From: Deltaproteobacteria bacterium
Lineage (GTDB): Bacteria; Desulfobacterota; Binatia; HRBIN30; CADEER01
DNA length: 64,000 nt
Assembly (NCBI GenBank): GCA_029262455.1
Contig: JAJCZJ010000069.1
Coordinates: 1 to 64,000, forward strand
Direction: 5' to 3'
Each line of letters opens with the position of its first letter. The stretch's first letter is position 1. Below the pieces are notes generated by a model. The model searched no databases and was not told the DNA's origin. It worked only from the letters and a program-made list of their open reading frames with translations. Below are positions 42,924 to 52,795 of this stretch, piece after piece. Made by a program: the position numbers and the translations under genes.

Positions 42924-44873
42924 ATGGCATCTGACGAATATCCCTTGCTCAGCGCGCTCGAGTCCCCGGAAAGCCTGCGGGGAATGGAGACTGAGCTTCT
43001 CTATCGTTTCGCCAATGAGACGCGCGACTTCATCATTGATTCCGTGACGCGGACCGGCGGTCATCTCGGTGCGGGCCTAGGTGTCGTTGAACTGACCTTG
43101 GCGCTTTTCTCGGAGTACAACTTCAACGACCGTGACAAGCTGGTTTGGGATGTTGGGCACCAGTGCTATCCGCACAAGATTTTGACCGGGCGGATGGACG
43201 ACTTCGATTCGCTGCGTCAGTGGGAAGGCATGTCCGGTTTTCCCGATCCCGCCGAGTCCCCCTATGATACGGTGAAGACCGGACACGGCGGCACGAGTAT
43301 CTCGACTGCGATGGGATTTTCCCTGGCATGGCGAGGGCAGCCTGAGAATGCGGATCGCAAGGCGGTTGCGGTCATCGGCGATGGCTCGATGCAAGAAGGC
43401 AATGCCTTTGAGGCTCTCAATCACGGGGGTACGTATCGCGATCTGAATCTGGTGGTTGTGCTCAACGACAACAACATGGGCATCAGCCCGAGTGTCGGCG
43501 CGTTGAGCAAATACCTGTCGCGCGTTCGCAGTTCCACCTGGCTCAATGACCGGTTGCACGCGTTGCAGCAGACGATCAAACAAATCCCGCGCGTCGGCGA
43601 TGCGGTCGAGGATGTTCTGCAGCGCTGGTATCACTCCTTTCAAGGAATCGTGCCGCAACACGCGATGGGCATCATTTTTGAGGAGCTCGGTTTTTTCTAT
43701 TACGGCCCGATCGATGGGCACGACATCGACGCCTTGCGCGAAGCGTTTAGCGCGACGCAGTGGATGCAACGACCGGTGCTCATTCACGCTGTCACTCAGA
43801 AGGGTCGCGGCTACCGAGACGACGTGCCGGAGGATACTTGCTACCACGCCGCCAAGGGGACGGTGAAATCGAACGCGCCGACGTTCGAGTATCCTGCTCA
43901 GGGAGGTCCAAGTTTTACGGCGGCGTTTGCTGACAAGGCGATCGAGCTGGCGGAAGCCGATGACAAGGTGATCGTCCTCACGGCTGCAATGCTCGAGGGG
44001 ACCGGTCTCAAGAAGTTCCAGAAACTCTATCCCGACCGGTGTCTGGACGTGGGGATGGCGGAGCAGCACGCGGTCAGTCTAGCGGCGGGGTTGGCTTTGG
44101 CAGGGCACAAGCCGATCTGTGCAATCTATTCGACGTTCCTGCAACGCGCCTATGACCAGCTGTTTCAAGAAGTTGCGCTGCAGAACGCTCCGGTTGTCTT
44201 CTGTTTGGACCGCGGAGGGTTGGTTGGCAACGACGGGGCGACACACAACGGTGTCTTCGACATCGCGTATCTGCGCTGCTTGCCCAACTTCGTCCTGATG
44301 GCGCCGCGTGACACGCTAGAGCTCGGACGCTGTATGGATCTTGCCGTTCAACACGACGGGCCAACCGCGATCCGGTTTCCTCGTGGATCGGGTGTTGCCC
44401 CCGACGAGTGCGTGACGAGTCGTCCGTTTGGAGTTGGCGAAGGGGAGTTGGTGGCCGACGGTGATGCGGGTTGTATCGTCGCGTACGGACCGATGGTCTA
44501 CGTCGCGCTCGAGATTCGCGAGCGCGTTAGGGAGTCGTCCGGAAAAGCGTTGTCGGTGGTCGACGGCCGTTTCGCCAAGCCTCTCGATGAGGATCTCATC
44601 TTTTCGCAGATCGACAGCCAGCCTGTGATGTTCACCCTCGAGGACCACGTCATGGCGGGGGGCTTTGGCTCGGCTGTTGCGGAACTAGTGCAACAGAAAA
44701 GGCGCCAACGTTCTCCGCGCCTCGAGTTGTTAGCTCTACCGGACCGCTATGTGGATCACGGCACCCGCGTCGAGCAACTCGCATCGGCGAACCTCGACCT
44801 CGAGACGTTGGTCGCGCGCGTGCTCGAACGCTTGGGGCAAATCGAACCTGTAGTGCGGTTGGTCAGTCGTTGA
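42924..44873 (+). CDS. dxs: 1-deoxy-D-xylulose-5-phosphate synthase
   Basis: A 649-residue TPP enzyme with RBS AGGAG before ATG 42924. Landmarks: TRTGGHLGAGLGVVELT, DVGHQCYPHKILTGR, KTGHGGTSISTAMG, the TPP-binding GDGSMQEGNAFEALN...NDNNMGIS and, in the second half, DVGMAEQHAVSLAAGLA and FCLDRGGLVGNDGATHNG. It condenses pyruvate and glyceraldehyde-3-phosphate, the first step of the MEP isoprenoid route that supplies quinone side chains. The TPP motif is slightly off the usual GDGALTGG; EALNHGGTYRDL continues normally. Confidence 0.95.
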   Translation: MASDEYPLLSALESPESLRGMETELLYRFANETRDFIIDSVTRTGGHLGAGLGVVELTLALFSEYNFNDRDKLVWDVGHQCYPHKILTGRMDDFDSLRQWEGMSGFPDPAESPYDTVKTGHGGTSISTAMGFSLAWRGQPENADRKAVAVIGDGSMQEGNAFEALNHGGTYRDLNLVVVLNDNNMGISPSVGALSKYLSRVRSSTWLNDRLHALQQTIKQIPRVGDAVEDVLQRWYHSFQGIVPQHAMGIIFEELGFFYYGPIDGHDIDALREAFSATQWMQRPVLIHAVTQKGRGYRDDVPEDTCYHAAKGTVKSNAPTFEYPAQGGPSFTAAFADKAIELAEADDKVIVLTAAMLEGTGLKKFQKLYPDRCLDVGMAEQHAVSLAAGLALAGHKPICAIYSTFLQRAYDQLFQEVALQNAPVVFCLDRGGLVGNDGATHNGVFDIAYLRCLPNFVLMAPRDTLELGRCMDLAVQHDGPTAIRFPRGSGVAPDECVTSRPFGVGEGELVADGDAGCIVAYGPMVYVALEIRERVRESSGKALSVVDGRFAKPLDEDLIFSQIDSQPVMFTLEDHVMAGGFGSAVAELVQQKRRQRSPRLELLALPDRYVDHGTRVEQLASANLDLETLVARVLERLGQIEPVVRLVSR

Positions 44874-44897
44874 CGCCGGCCGTCGTCATCACGGGCT

Positions 44898-44950
44898 AGG
44901 GTAGGCTTCAAACTACCTATGACCTGTCAGGCTGAAGCCTGACCTACCTC
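44898..44950. repeat. palindromic dispersed-type element after dxs
   Basis: GTAGGCTTCAAACTACC followed by TCAGGCTGAAGCCTGA (perfect 6-bp stem, TGAA loop) and CCTACC. A similar GGCTTTAGCCTACC element occurs near 24120. It may be a small REP-like element or act as a dxs transcript end; there is no T run. Confidence 0.45.
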
Positions 44951-44988
44951 CCGTGTTGGCGTGCCCACAAATCGGGACAGTCTCGTCC

Positions 44989-45267
44989 CTACAGATATAG
45001 GATGAAGAGCCGCTCGAAGCCGTTGGCACGAAACGTCGGCGAGGGCTCCTTCCAAAAGCCGGGCTCGCCGTAGGCCGGGTGTTCGCAAGAGCACGCCTCG
45101 CAGTGGGGGCAGAGTTTCGACGGCTCGCTGTGCATGTGTCCGCACCACGGCGCGGAAAACAAGTCGAATTCCCGATGGCAGCCCGGGCACGGGATTCGGT
45201 GTTTGCTGCCCTGGCGGGTTACGTAATCGGGACGTGGCAGTAGTTGGGGTGCGTGGCTTGTAGGCAT
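44989..45267 (-). CDS. small zinc-ribbon-like protein
   Basis: A 92-residue protein. ATG 45267 lies 6 bases after CCAGGAG; the ATG at 45273 would touch it. Eight cysteines are clustered as CPGC, WCGHMH and LCPHCEACSC between about residues 26 and 62, a two-part zinc-binding pattern. The C-terminus FRANGFERLFILYL is hydrophobic and unusual. I do not recognise a named family. It lies between dxs and the end of the men operon on the minus strand. Confidence 0.68.
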   Translation of the reverse strand: MPTSHAPQLLPRPDYVTRQGSKHRIPCPGCHREFDLFSAPWCGHMHSEPSKLCPHCEACSCEHPAYGEPGFWKEPSPTFRANGFERLFILYL

Positions 45268-45410
45268 GGGCATCTCCTGGGAGTAGGAAAAGCACGTCGC
45301 ATGCCAACCCTGTGGGCCACTGGGACGTCGATGTGAGGTGGACTGAACCGCGCGTCAGCGCACAGGAAAGTTCCGGTGCTGCGACGACCGTCCGATCCTT
45401 GACGCCTAAA

Positions 45411-46898
45411 TCAAGCGCTGTTTTTGGGGTTTATCTGGAGTTGCTCAAATGCCAGTCTACGAGCGATCTTTCCGGCGGCGGTTCTGGGGAACTCTGCGAC
45501 ACACCGAATGTGTCGTGGAACTTTGTAGTTGGCCAAATGCAGGCGACAGTGGTCGAGTAGTTCACTTTCCTCGACCGGCGCACTGCATCGAACTGCAGCG
45601 TACACGACCTGTCCCCACTGCTCGTCAGCTACGCCGGAGGCAAACGCCTCGAGGACTGCGGAATGACGCTCGAGGGCACGTTCGATCTCGCCTGGATGAA
45701 TGTTCTCGCCGCCCGAAATGATCGTGTCATCCGAGCGCCCAAGAACGTAGAGTTTGCCGGCCTCGTCGATCCAACCCTCATCGCGGGTGGATAGCCAGTC
45801 CGCCGGGTCGCGGGCCGTGCTCTCGCCCACGTAGCCAGGACTGATCATCGGTCCGCGGACTTGGATCTGACCCGCGTCGCCCGCTTCTGCGGTGCCGCCT
45901 GTGCCGTCGCCGATCTGGATCTCGGCGAACAGCAATGGGTTGCCGACACAGCCGCTTCGAATCGCTTCGCCCGGTCGTGCTGTTGCGATTTGGGAAGCCG
46001 TTTCGCTGAGACCGTAGGTCGGGAGTACTGGTGCGCCGATTGCCGCGCAACGTTCGAGCAAGGAGCGCGGTACTGGGCCGCCGCCTACGAGTATCGCGCG
46101 CAGCGAGGGTGGGAACCGCCGGTCGTGGCGTCGATCCAGAGTGCGTTGCAACATGTTTGCGACCACCGACACGATGGTGATGGCGCGTTCGTCGATCGCC
46201 TCGTTGACTGCCTCCGGAGTGAATCGCTCTTGCACTTCGACTGCGTGCCCGTACAGCACACTGCGCATCAGGATGGACAGTCCGCCGACGTGGTTGAGAG
46301 GCATGCAGAGCAACCATCGATCGTTAGGCGCGAGGCCAAGATTGAGTGCCGAACCCATCGCGCTCCAGAGGTGGTTCGCCCACGTCAGGTAAACGCCCTT
46401 CGGGGGTCCGCTGGTCCCCGAAGTGAAGACAATCGAGTGATGGGTGTCGAGCCCGATCGTCGCAATCGACGAACTCTCCGTTGTCCTGGCAACGGGTGCG
46501 TTCCAGACTTGGTCGATATGAACGGCGTCGAGGTCCGCGCGTAGGCTGCCGGCCAGGTCTTGGGTCGTGTCGTCGTAGATGACGATCGCAGCACCGCAAC
46601 GGGTGAGCATCGTCTCGACTTCGGACGCTTGCAGGCGGATCCCGAGAGGGGCGACGATTCGCCCACCCCGCGGCACTGCGTGGAGCAGGCCTACGAGCCC
46701 TGGACCATTGGGCAGTAGCGTCGCAACGACCTGGCCCGGCGCGAGACCGCGCTTCGCAAGAACTTGATCCAGTGCCTCGACCCTGCGCGCCAGCGCCGCG
46801 AAAGTCCAGTTTTGGTCCCTGTAGATCAAGCTCGTGTCGTCGCCGTGGGTGGAGGCGCGGCGCTGGAGCCAATCGGGAGTGCGAACAGTGCTATGCAT
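45411..46898 (-). CDS. menE: o-succinylbenzoate-CoA ligase
   Basis: A 495-residue AMP-forming ligase from ATG 46898 (a GTG lies one codon upstream). Motifs: HSIVFTSGTSGPPKGVYLTW (P-loop-like), LPTYGLSETAS, DEGWIDEAGKLYVLGRSDD and the final lysine motif PRTAAGKIARR. In a men operon, after menC, it is assigned as MenE, which activates o-succinylbenzoate with CoA. The start overlaps menC by 8 bases. Last gene of the operon. Confidence 0.92.
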   Translation of the reverse strand: MHSTVRTPDWLQRRASTHGDDTSLIYRDQNWTFAALARRVEALDQVLAKRGLAPGQVVATLLPNGPGLVGLLHAVPRGGRIVAPLGIRLQASEVETMLTRCGAAIVIYDDTTQDLAGSLRADLDAVHIDQVWNAPVARTTESSSIATIGLDTHHSIVFTSGTSGPPKGVYLTWANHLWSAMGSALNLGLAPNDRWLLCMPLNHVGGLSILMRSVLYGHAVEVQERFTPEAVNEAIDERAITIVSVVANMLQRTLDRRHDRRFPPSLRAILVGGGPVPRSLLERCAAIGAPVLPTYGLSETASQIATARPGEAIRSGCVGNPLLFAEIQIGDGTGGTAEAGDAGQIQVRGPMISPGYVGESTARDPADWLSTRDEGWIDEAGKLYVLGRSDDTIISGGENIHPGEIERALERHSAVLEAFASGVADEQWGQVVYAAVRCSAPVEESELLDHCRLHLANYKVPRHIRCVAEFPRTAAGKIARRLAFEQLQINPKNSA

Positions 46899-47982
46899 CA
46901 CGCCACTTTCGTAGCAGCTCCGCCGAGGGAGTGACGCCGATGCCGCGGGGTGCCGCTAAGGTCACGACGCCTCTGTTGGGCTCTAGGGAACGCTCCACCA
47001 AGTCGCCAGCGAGAAGGGATGCGGTTGCGAGGCCGTGCGCCCGAGCCGGGTTCTTCGGTGCCATCTCCATCGCCAGCGCGGCGATATGGGTTGCCGCCCC
47101 GATCCCGATGCTGGTTTCCAGGTTGGATGTGACGACGACGCCACACTCGGCCGCCGCCGCGAGTTCGATGGCCTTCACACTGATCGCGAATCCGATGCGT
47201 GTCGGCTTGAGGACCAAGACATCCGCGGCGGCGATGTCGATGCAGCGGTCGATATCGGTCAACGTCGTTAGGGATTCGTCGGCTGCGATTGGAATGCTCG
47301 TGTGGCGCCGGAGCTCGGCGAGTTCCTCCAAGGTTGCGCATGGCTGCTCGACGTACTCGATGTCGAGCGGCTCGAGCGCCCGAAGAGCGTCTCGTGCTTC
47401 AGCCGGTTGCCAAGCGCCGTTGCAGTCGATGCGGATGCCTAACTCGGGATGATTGAGCCTTACGGTTCGGATCCATCCACTGCCATGCGCGTGGTGTTGC
47501 GGGTCGAGTTTGATCTTGATGCACCTGACTCCTGCAGCGATGGCTTCGTCGACAGCCGACAGTGCGGTTGCGTCGCTACGGCGATCGATCATTGCGTTCA
47601 CGGGTACGAGAAGCGGCTGGTTCGGGGTTCTCCCGAAGAGCCCGATCATTGGAACTCTCATATGGAGCGCCGCGAGATCGAGCAGGGCGGCTTCAACCCC
47701 GGGGATTCCGTTTCCTGCGGCGGCGAGATCGGGAACGGAGCTCGGATCGAGGTCCAAGCTTTGCATCGCATGCAGCTGCTTGCTCGCTTCTTCGGCGGCG
47801 CGAGCGAGTGTACTTGCGTCGCACCCTGGACCCGGCGCGAGCTCGCCGTTGCCGGTATTGCCCGCGTCATCTGTGATCGAGATCAGAGCGGCGCGGTGGT
47901 GTGTTGTCTCTCCGTGGGCCAGGGCCAGCGGCCGGCGATATGGTATCGCGAACGGCACGACCTCGGTTGCTGCGATCTTCAC
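46891..47982 (-). CDS. menC: o-succinylbenzoate synthase
   Basis: A 363-residue enolase-superfamily enzyme. Catalytic and metal residues can be placed: the first KxK in CIKIKLDP, metal Asp in IDCNGAW, Glu in EYVEQPC, Asp in IAADESL and the second Lys in VLKPTRIGF. It dehydrates SHCHC to OSB. Its ATG overlaps the menA stop as ATGA (47982-47979). Confidence 0.93.
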   Translation of the reverse strand: MKIAATEVVPFAIPYRRPLALAHGETTHHRAALISITDDAGNTGNGELAPGPGCDASTLARAAEEASKQLHAMQSLDLDPSSVPDLAAAGNGIPGVEAALLDLAALHMRVPMIGLFGRTPNQPLLVPVNAMIDRRSDATALSAVDEAIAAGVRCIKIKLDPQHHAHGSGWIRTVRLNHPELGIRIDCNGAWQPAEARDALRALEPLDIEYVEQPCATLEELAELRRHTSIPIAADESLTTLTDIDRCIDIAAADVLVLKPTRIGFAISVKAIELAAAAECGVVVTSNLETSIGIGAATHIAALAMEMAPKNPARAHGLATASLLAGDLVERSLEPNRGVVTLAAPRGIGVTPSAELLRKWRDA

Positions 47983-48863
47983 AGGCAGAGGCCGATGCTG
48001 AGCAGGGCCGCGAACACCAATTCGAGGAGGGCGGTGTCGCGTAGCAGAGGGTTGAGCTTCGCCCCATCGAGTGTCGCCACCCGGCGTGTCAGCTGCACGG
48101 CGCGGACGGCGGGCAGAAGGGCGAGCAGTGGCCCGTAGCTATCGAGGCGGACGGCGAGCAGTGGCGGGATGGCGAATGCCATTGCGAGCAGGAGCGCGTA
48201 CTCGACGCGAGTGGCGCGATCTCCGTACCGCACCGCGATGGTTCGTTTGTTCGCGCGCGCGTCGTTGTCGACGTCACGGGTGTTGTTGACGGCGAGGATT
48301 GCGGTGGCGAGCGCACCGACTGCACAGCCACTGAGAAAGACGGACGTGGTCACGGTGTTCGCCTGAACGAGATACGTACCGCACACTGCAGCCGGGCCGA
48401 AGAATACGAAGACGAAGACGTCTCCGAGTCCGAGGTAGGCGAGCGGCCATGGGCCGGCGGTGTAGGCGATGCCGGAAATGATCGACAGCACGCCGATCAA
48501 GAGAATGGGCCAGCCGGCGAGCTGAACGAGGTAGAGTCCGGCGATTGCTGCGCCGACGAAGCAGGCGATGGCGCCAAGCCGCATACGACTCGGTGAGATC
48601 AGGCCGCGCTCGACCGCGCGCGCCGGCCCGGTGCGCTTTTCGTTGTCGGCGCCACGTTCGAAGTCTTCGACGTCGTTGATGAAGTTGGTTCCGATCTGGA
48701 TCAGGATGGCGCCGAGGAGTGCAGCACTCGCGCCGCCCCAGTGGGCGCTGTCGTCGCGGATTGCATGCGCGGTGCCGACGACGACCGGGGCGATAGCCGC
48801 GGTGAGGGTTGCCGGACGCGCCGCCATCAACCAGGCCGCTGCGATCGATTGAGATTGCGTCAT
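47979..48863 (-). CDS. menA: 1,4-dihydroxy-2-naphthoate polyprenyltransferase
   Basis: A 294-residue UbiA-superfamily membrane protein with about eight helices. The two Asp-rich motifs are NFINDVEDFERGADNEKR near 58 and AVNNTRDVDNDARANKRT near 190. It attaches the polyprenyl tail to DHNA at the inner membrane. ATG 48863 (MTQSQSI) is chosen; it begins 7 bases after the menH stop. The upstream frame to 48968 overlaps menH and is not protein-like. Confidence 0.94.
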   Translation of the reverse strand: MTQSQSIAAAWLMAARPATLTAAIAPVVVGTAHAIRDDSAHWGGASAALLGAILIQIGTNFINDVEDFERGADNEKRTGPARAVERGLISPSRMRLGAIACFVGAAIAGLYLVQLAGWPILLIGVLSIISGIAYTAGPWPLAYLGLGDVFVFVFFGPAAVCGTYLVQANTVTTSVFLSGCAVGALATAILAVNNTRDVDNDARANKRTIAVRYGDRATRVEYALLLAMAFAIPPLLAVRLDSYGPLLALLPAVRAVQLTRRVATLDGAKLNPLLRDTALLELVFAALLSIGLCL

Positions 48864-48870
48864 TGGAACC

Positions 48871-49674
48871 TCATTGTGGCTTCTCGGCGGCAGGTCGCTC
48901 GGCAAGAAAGTCGAGCACTTCGCGAACAAAGTCCTCCGCTTTTTCGAGGTGAGTCGTGTGCCCGGCATCGGCCACGACTGTGCGCCGGCTGTTGGGCATC
49001 AGCAGGTGCATCTCGTCGGCGATCCGCTGGAACTTTTCATCGAGGGCTCCAGTCAGGAGCATCGTTTGTTGAGGAAGCGCGCTCAAACGGTCCCACATGG
49101 ACGGTTGTGAACCGGTGCCGAGAGTGTGCAACGCTGCCGCGAGGCCCGGCGCACTATTTTTCATTCGCACCGAAACACTCTGTGCGAGAATCGACTGAGG
49201 CGCGTGCTGCAGCGTTCGGAAGAGGGGCTGCTCGAGCCAGCGTTCGATGAATTGGGACAGTGGTTTGTTTCGAATCTCCTCCGCCAGACGTCGGTCACTC
49301 GCTTTGCGCTCGGTGCGTGCGGCTCCGTCCGCAAGTCCGGGCGACGCGCTTTCGAGGACGAGCTTACGGACTCGATGAGGCGCGGTGCAGGTCAGCGCTA
49401 GCGCGATTCGCCCACCCATCGAGTAACCGAGAAGATCGGTCTGATCGATGTTGAGTCGGTCGAGGACTCCCAGAATATCCGCGACGCACGCATCGAAGTT
49501 GTAGCTGTTTGGGGGCGTGGGTGATCTGCCGTGGCCGGGGAGGTCGATGCGGATGGCCGTATGGCCGACTTCGAGGTCTGCGAGCATCGGTCGCCAGCTC
49601 TCGCTGTTGGTGGTAAAACCGTGCAACAGGACCAGAGGGTCGCCGCCGCCGTCGCATTCGGCGTGCAGGTTCAT
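48871..49674 (-). CDS. menH: SHCHC synthase, alpha/beta hydrolase
   Basis: A 267-residue alpha/beta-hydrolase. Landmarks are VLLHGFTTNSESW, RIDLPGHGRSP, the nucleophile elbow LLGYSMGGRIAL (Ser near 91), an Asp in LTGALDEKF and a His in DAGHTTHLEKAE. MenH removes pyruvate from SEPHCHC. Its ATG overlaps the menD stop as ATGA, and it lies between menD and menA. Confidence 0.92.
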   Translation of the reverse strand: MNLHAECDGGGDPLVLLHGFTTNSESWRPMLADLEVGHTAIRIDLPGHGRSPTPPNSYNFDACVADILGVLDRLNIDQTDLLGYSMGGRIALALTCTAPHRVRKLVLESASPGLADGAARTERKASDRRLAEEIRNKPLSQFIERWLEQPLFRTLQHAPQSILAQSVSVRMKNSAPGLAAALHTLGTGSQPSMWDRLSALPQQTMLLTGALDEKFQRIADEMHLLMPNSRRTVVADAGHTTHLEKAEDFVREVLDFLAERPAAEKPQ

Positions 49675-51425
49675 GCGATGGACTTCGAAGTCGTTACGGC
49701 AGCCGAGGCTTCGCGAAGCGCTTTGCGCGTCGCTGCTAGATCCTGGTCTCGATCGAGGGGTACCTCGATGATGTCCGTGCCTGGACGTGACAGAGATTCT
49801 CGCACCGAGTCGTCAAATTCGGACCACGATGCGATACGGCGATGCCCGCAGCCGTAGAGCGCTGCCGTGTGACGAAAATCCATGCCGTGCGAGGTCGTGA
49901 AGAACTCGTCGAAGACAGGCCCGAGTTGTGCTTGCGGAAGGAGGGAGAAGATTCCACCGCCATCGTTGTTGAGGACGATGATGGTTGCGTTGACTCCGAG
50001 CCGGCGGGCGGCGAGGAGTCCGTTCATGTCGTGGTAAAAGGAGAGATCGCCGAGGACGCCGACAACTGGCGAACCATCCCCAGCCGCCGCTCCGAGAATG
50101 CTGGAAACCATACCGTCGATGCCGTTTGCACCGCGGTTGCAGAGAACGCGCACCGGCGGTCCGTCGCTGCCCCAAGCGACTTCCATCTGCCGGATCGGCA
50201 AACTGTTGCCCACGTAGACGATTGCGTTTGCGTCCAGGTGCGCGCGCAAACGTTGCCAGACGCCGGCGCCGCTCAGAGTCGGGTCGCGTAGAAGGTCGTC
50301 GATCAGCGCCGTCCGTGCCGATCGATCGGCAGAAAACCATGCCTCGCTCCACCCTTGGTCCGATTGGCCGATGCGCTCGGTCAGGCCTTCAGAGGTGGTT
50401 GCGATCGATGTGTGCCAGATTTCGCGCCCGGTCATGCTCGGGTCGTTCCAGAATCCGCGAGGATCGACGACGACCTGTGGCATCCCGAGAGCATCGAGCC
50501 AGAGTCGCAATGGCTTGCAGGTGGGAATGCCGCCGAAACGCAGGACGAAGTCCGGCGAATATTGTTCCGCGAATATGTCGTTCGCAACGAGTGCTTCGTA
50601 GGTGTCGACGACTTGGTCGTCGTAGGGCTTCGCCCGCAGCTGCGAAGTTGCGTCTGCGAGGATCGGAATGTGAGCGTGGCGGGCCAAGGCGTAGACTGCG
50701 GCAAGGTCGTCGGCGTCGTGGTCGCCGGGGCCACAGAGGATCAGAGGGCGGCTGCAGTCGTCCAGGTCGGCTGCGAGTCGGTCGAGGTCGCTGGTCCTCG
50801 GCGCGGCTGCGCCTTTCTGGATCGTGCGCATCGTGGCGGTCTGGTCGACCTCGGTGGGGATGTCTTGCAACGAGAACCCGGTGGGGATGAGCGGCTCTCG
50901 CAGCGGAAAGTTGAGGTGAACGACGCCCGCGGTGGCGCTCGTCGACTCTTGCACCGCACGAACTGCCAGTTGTCGGAAGTAGGTCGCGCCGCACTCCGGC
51001 ATGCCGACTTCGACAAAAAGTTTTGGGTAGTCCCCGAAAAGCTTGATCTGGTCGATAGTTTGGCCGGCCTCGCGGTCGCGCAGCTCGTGCGGGCGATCAG
51101 CGGTGAGCACGATGAGCGGCACGGCGCCGTGCGCTGCCTCGATGACAGCTGGGTAGAAGTTCGCTGCCGCCGTTCCCGAAGTGCAGACGATTGCGACGGC
51201 CCGGCGTGTGCTCTTGGCGAGGCCGACAGCGAAAAACGAGGCGCTGCGTTCGTCGATGTGCGACCAGCAGCGAAGTCCGGGTTGGCGTGCGAGAGTGACG
51301 GTGAGAGGCGTGGACCGCGCTCCTGGGGCAATGCACACGTCGCGAACTCCAACAGCGGCCAGTTGCGCCGCGAAGGCTTGCAAGCAGCGGTACATTTCGA
51401 CGGTACCGCTCGCGCTATCGGTCAT
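49671..51425 (-). CDS. menD: SEPHCHC synthase
   Basis: A 584-residue TPP enzyme. ATG 51425 (MTDSASGTVEM) overlaps the menF stop as ATGA; the longer frame to 51833 is a shadow of menF. Motifs: CIAPGARSTPLTVTLA, CTSGTAAANFYPAVIEA, LTADRPHELRD, NRGANGIDGMVS and LGDLSFYHDMNGLLAA (TPP/Mg site). It joins isochorismate and 2-oxoglutarate, the committed step of menaquinone synthesis. Confidence 0.95.
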   Translation of the reverse strand: MTDSASGTVEMYRCLQAFAAQLAAVGVRDVCIAPGARSTPLTVTLARQPGLRCWSHIDERSASFFAVGLAKSTRRAVAIVCTSGTAAANFYPAVIEAAHGAVPLIVLTADRPHELRDREAGQTIDQIKLFGDYPKLFVEVGMPECGATYFRQLAVRAVQESTSATAGVVHLNFPLREPLIPTGFSLQDIPTEVDQTATMRTIQKGAAAPRTSDLDRLAADLDDCSRPLILCGPGDHDADDLAAVYALARHAHIPILADATSQLRAKPYDDQVVDTYEALVANDIFAEQYSPDFVLRFGGIPTCKPLRLWLDALGMPQVVVDPRGFWNDPSMTGREIWHTSIATTSEGLTERIGQSDQGWSEAWFSADRSARTALIDDLLRDPTLSGAGVWQRLRAHLDANAIVYVGNSLPIRQMEVAWGSDGPPVRVLCNRGANGIDGMVSSILGAAAGDGSPVVGVLGDLSFYHDMNGLLAARRLGVNATIIVLNNDGGGIFSLLPQAQLGPVFDEFFTTSHGMDFRHTAALYGCGHRRIASWSEFDDSVRESLSRPGTDIIEVPLDRDQDLAATRKALREASAAVTTSKSIA

Positions 51426-52795
51426 TCTCGATCCGTCAATGCCGCCAGCATCGATCCGAGCTTGAGGTCGGTTTCGGCAAGTTCTTGGGCTGGATCGGAG
51501 CTGGCGACGATTCCTGCACCAGCGAAGGTGTGGGCGTCCTTGCCGCGCAAGACGCCGGATCGCAGCCCGACAGCCATCTCGCCGTTCCCCTGGGTGTCGA
51601 TCCATCCGATCGGCGCCGCGTACCAGCCGCGTTCGAAGCGTTCCTGTACCTCCAGCCGTTCGAGAGCTCCCTGCTTCGGATATCCTCCGACGGCTGGGCT
51701 GGGGTGCAGGGCTTCGACCACCGAAAGGATGTGGTTGCCGGGGCGAACATGGCCGTGAATCGGGGTGCGCAGGTGTTGCACGTCGTGCAAACCGAGCACC
51801 TCCGGTTCTTCCCCAACCTCGAGATCGTCGCACAGAGGAAGTAGATCGTCGGTAATGCCGCGCACAACGATGTCGTGCTCGCTTCTGTCCTTGTCACTCT
51901 CCTCGAGAGATCGCCGCAGCTCGGAGTCGGTATCCTTCGTGGCACCGCGTTTGATCGTTCCAGCCAGCGCCAAGGTGTGAAGCGACTGGTTTTTGATGCT
52001 GACCAACGTTTCGGGAGTCGCGCCGACAAAATCGGCGGCGCCGCCGGGGAACGAGAAGATCGTGCACTCCGGTTGCGTCGAGCGCAGCCTTTCGAGAACA
52101 GAGGCGAGATCGAAGTCGCCATCGCTGTGAAGGTGGAGCGAGCGAGCCAGCACCAACTTTTCGATCTCGTTGCGCTGAATCATATCGATCGTTGCTTGGA
52201 CATCAGCGGTCCAGGAGTCTGCCGCCGGCGTGGTGTCGGCGTCGCAGATCGGTGACCTTCCACTTGCCGACGCCGTGCGTCGATAGGCGGGAATCGTGTC
52301 ATCGACGAGTTGAGCAGCCAAAGCCTCGAGATCACTGTCTTCGCGGATCTCGGCGTTGCGAACCAAGGCGTAGCGGCCATCGCGTCCGACGACGGCGACT
52401 TTTGGTAGTGTCATGCGTGCCGCGGGAAAGCCCCTCCAGACGTCGCTGCTCGGCGCGCCGTCGTTGAAGGAGAATCCGCCTGCCAGAATGGGATGAGTAA
52501 GCCATTCGCTGCTGCTCTCGACGGACAACCCGTTGTTGAGCTCGGCAAGCTGTTCGATGATGTCGCGAAACCTTCCCTGACCGTCGGCGCTGCACTCCCA
52601 GCACGAACCGACCGCTGCGATGGTAAACGCATGGTTCGGTTTCTGCCAATAGAAGGCATCTTCGCCGTTTTTGCGGGCTGCGGCGACCCACGACACCAGG
52701 TCTCGTGGCTTCGGGATATCTGTGATCACGCTGAGGAAGGCGCGCTGGCCGGGCTCACGCCGTTGACTGCGGATCCATGTTTCGATGTGGCTCAT
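51422..52795 (-). CDS. menF: isochorismate synthase
   Basis: A 457-residue chorismate-utilising enzyme. Landmarks: IEKLVLARSLHL, ECTIFSFPGG, FVGATPETLVS, LAGTIKRGATKD, SEHDIVVRGI, LHPSPAVGGYPK and RGWYAAPIGWID. It converts chorismate to isochorismate. ATG 52795 (MSHIETWI) overlaps the menG stop as ATGA. The N-terminal 180 residues are less conserved, as usual. Confidence 0.94.
   Translation of the reverse strand: MSHIETWIRSQRREPGQRAFLSVITDIPKPRDLVSWVAAARKNGEDAFYWQKPNHAFTIAAVGSCWECSADGQGRFRDIIEQLAELNNGLSVESSSEWLTHPILAGGFSFNDGAPSSDVWRGFPAARMTLPKVAVVGRDGRYALVRNAEIREDSDLEALAAQLVDDTIPAYRRTASASGRSPICDADTTPAADSWTADVQATIDMIQRNEIEKLVLARSLHLHSDGDFDLASVLERLRSTQPECTIFSFPGGAADFVGATPETLVSIKNQSLHTLALAGTIKRGATKDTDSELRRSLEESDKDRSEHDIVVRGITDDLLPLCDDLEVGEEPEVLGLHDVQHLRTPIHGHVRPGNHILSVVEALHPSPAVGGYPKQGALERLEVQERFERGWYAAPIGWIDTQGNGEMAVGLRSGVLRGKDAHTFAGAGIVASSDPAQELAETDLKLGSMLAALTDRE

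Noticed and set aside
49671-51833. menD starting at 51833
   Set aside because: The extra 136 residues are Arg/Pro-rich and overlie menF; ATG 51425 overlaps the menF stop as in the rest of the operon.
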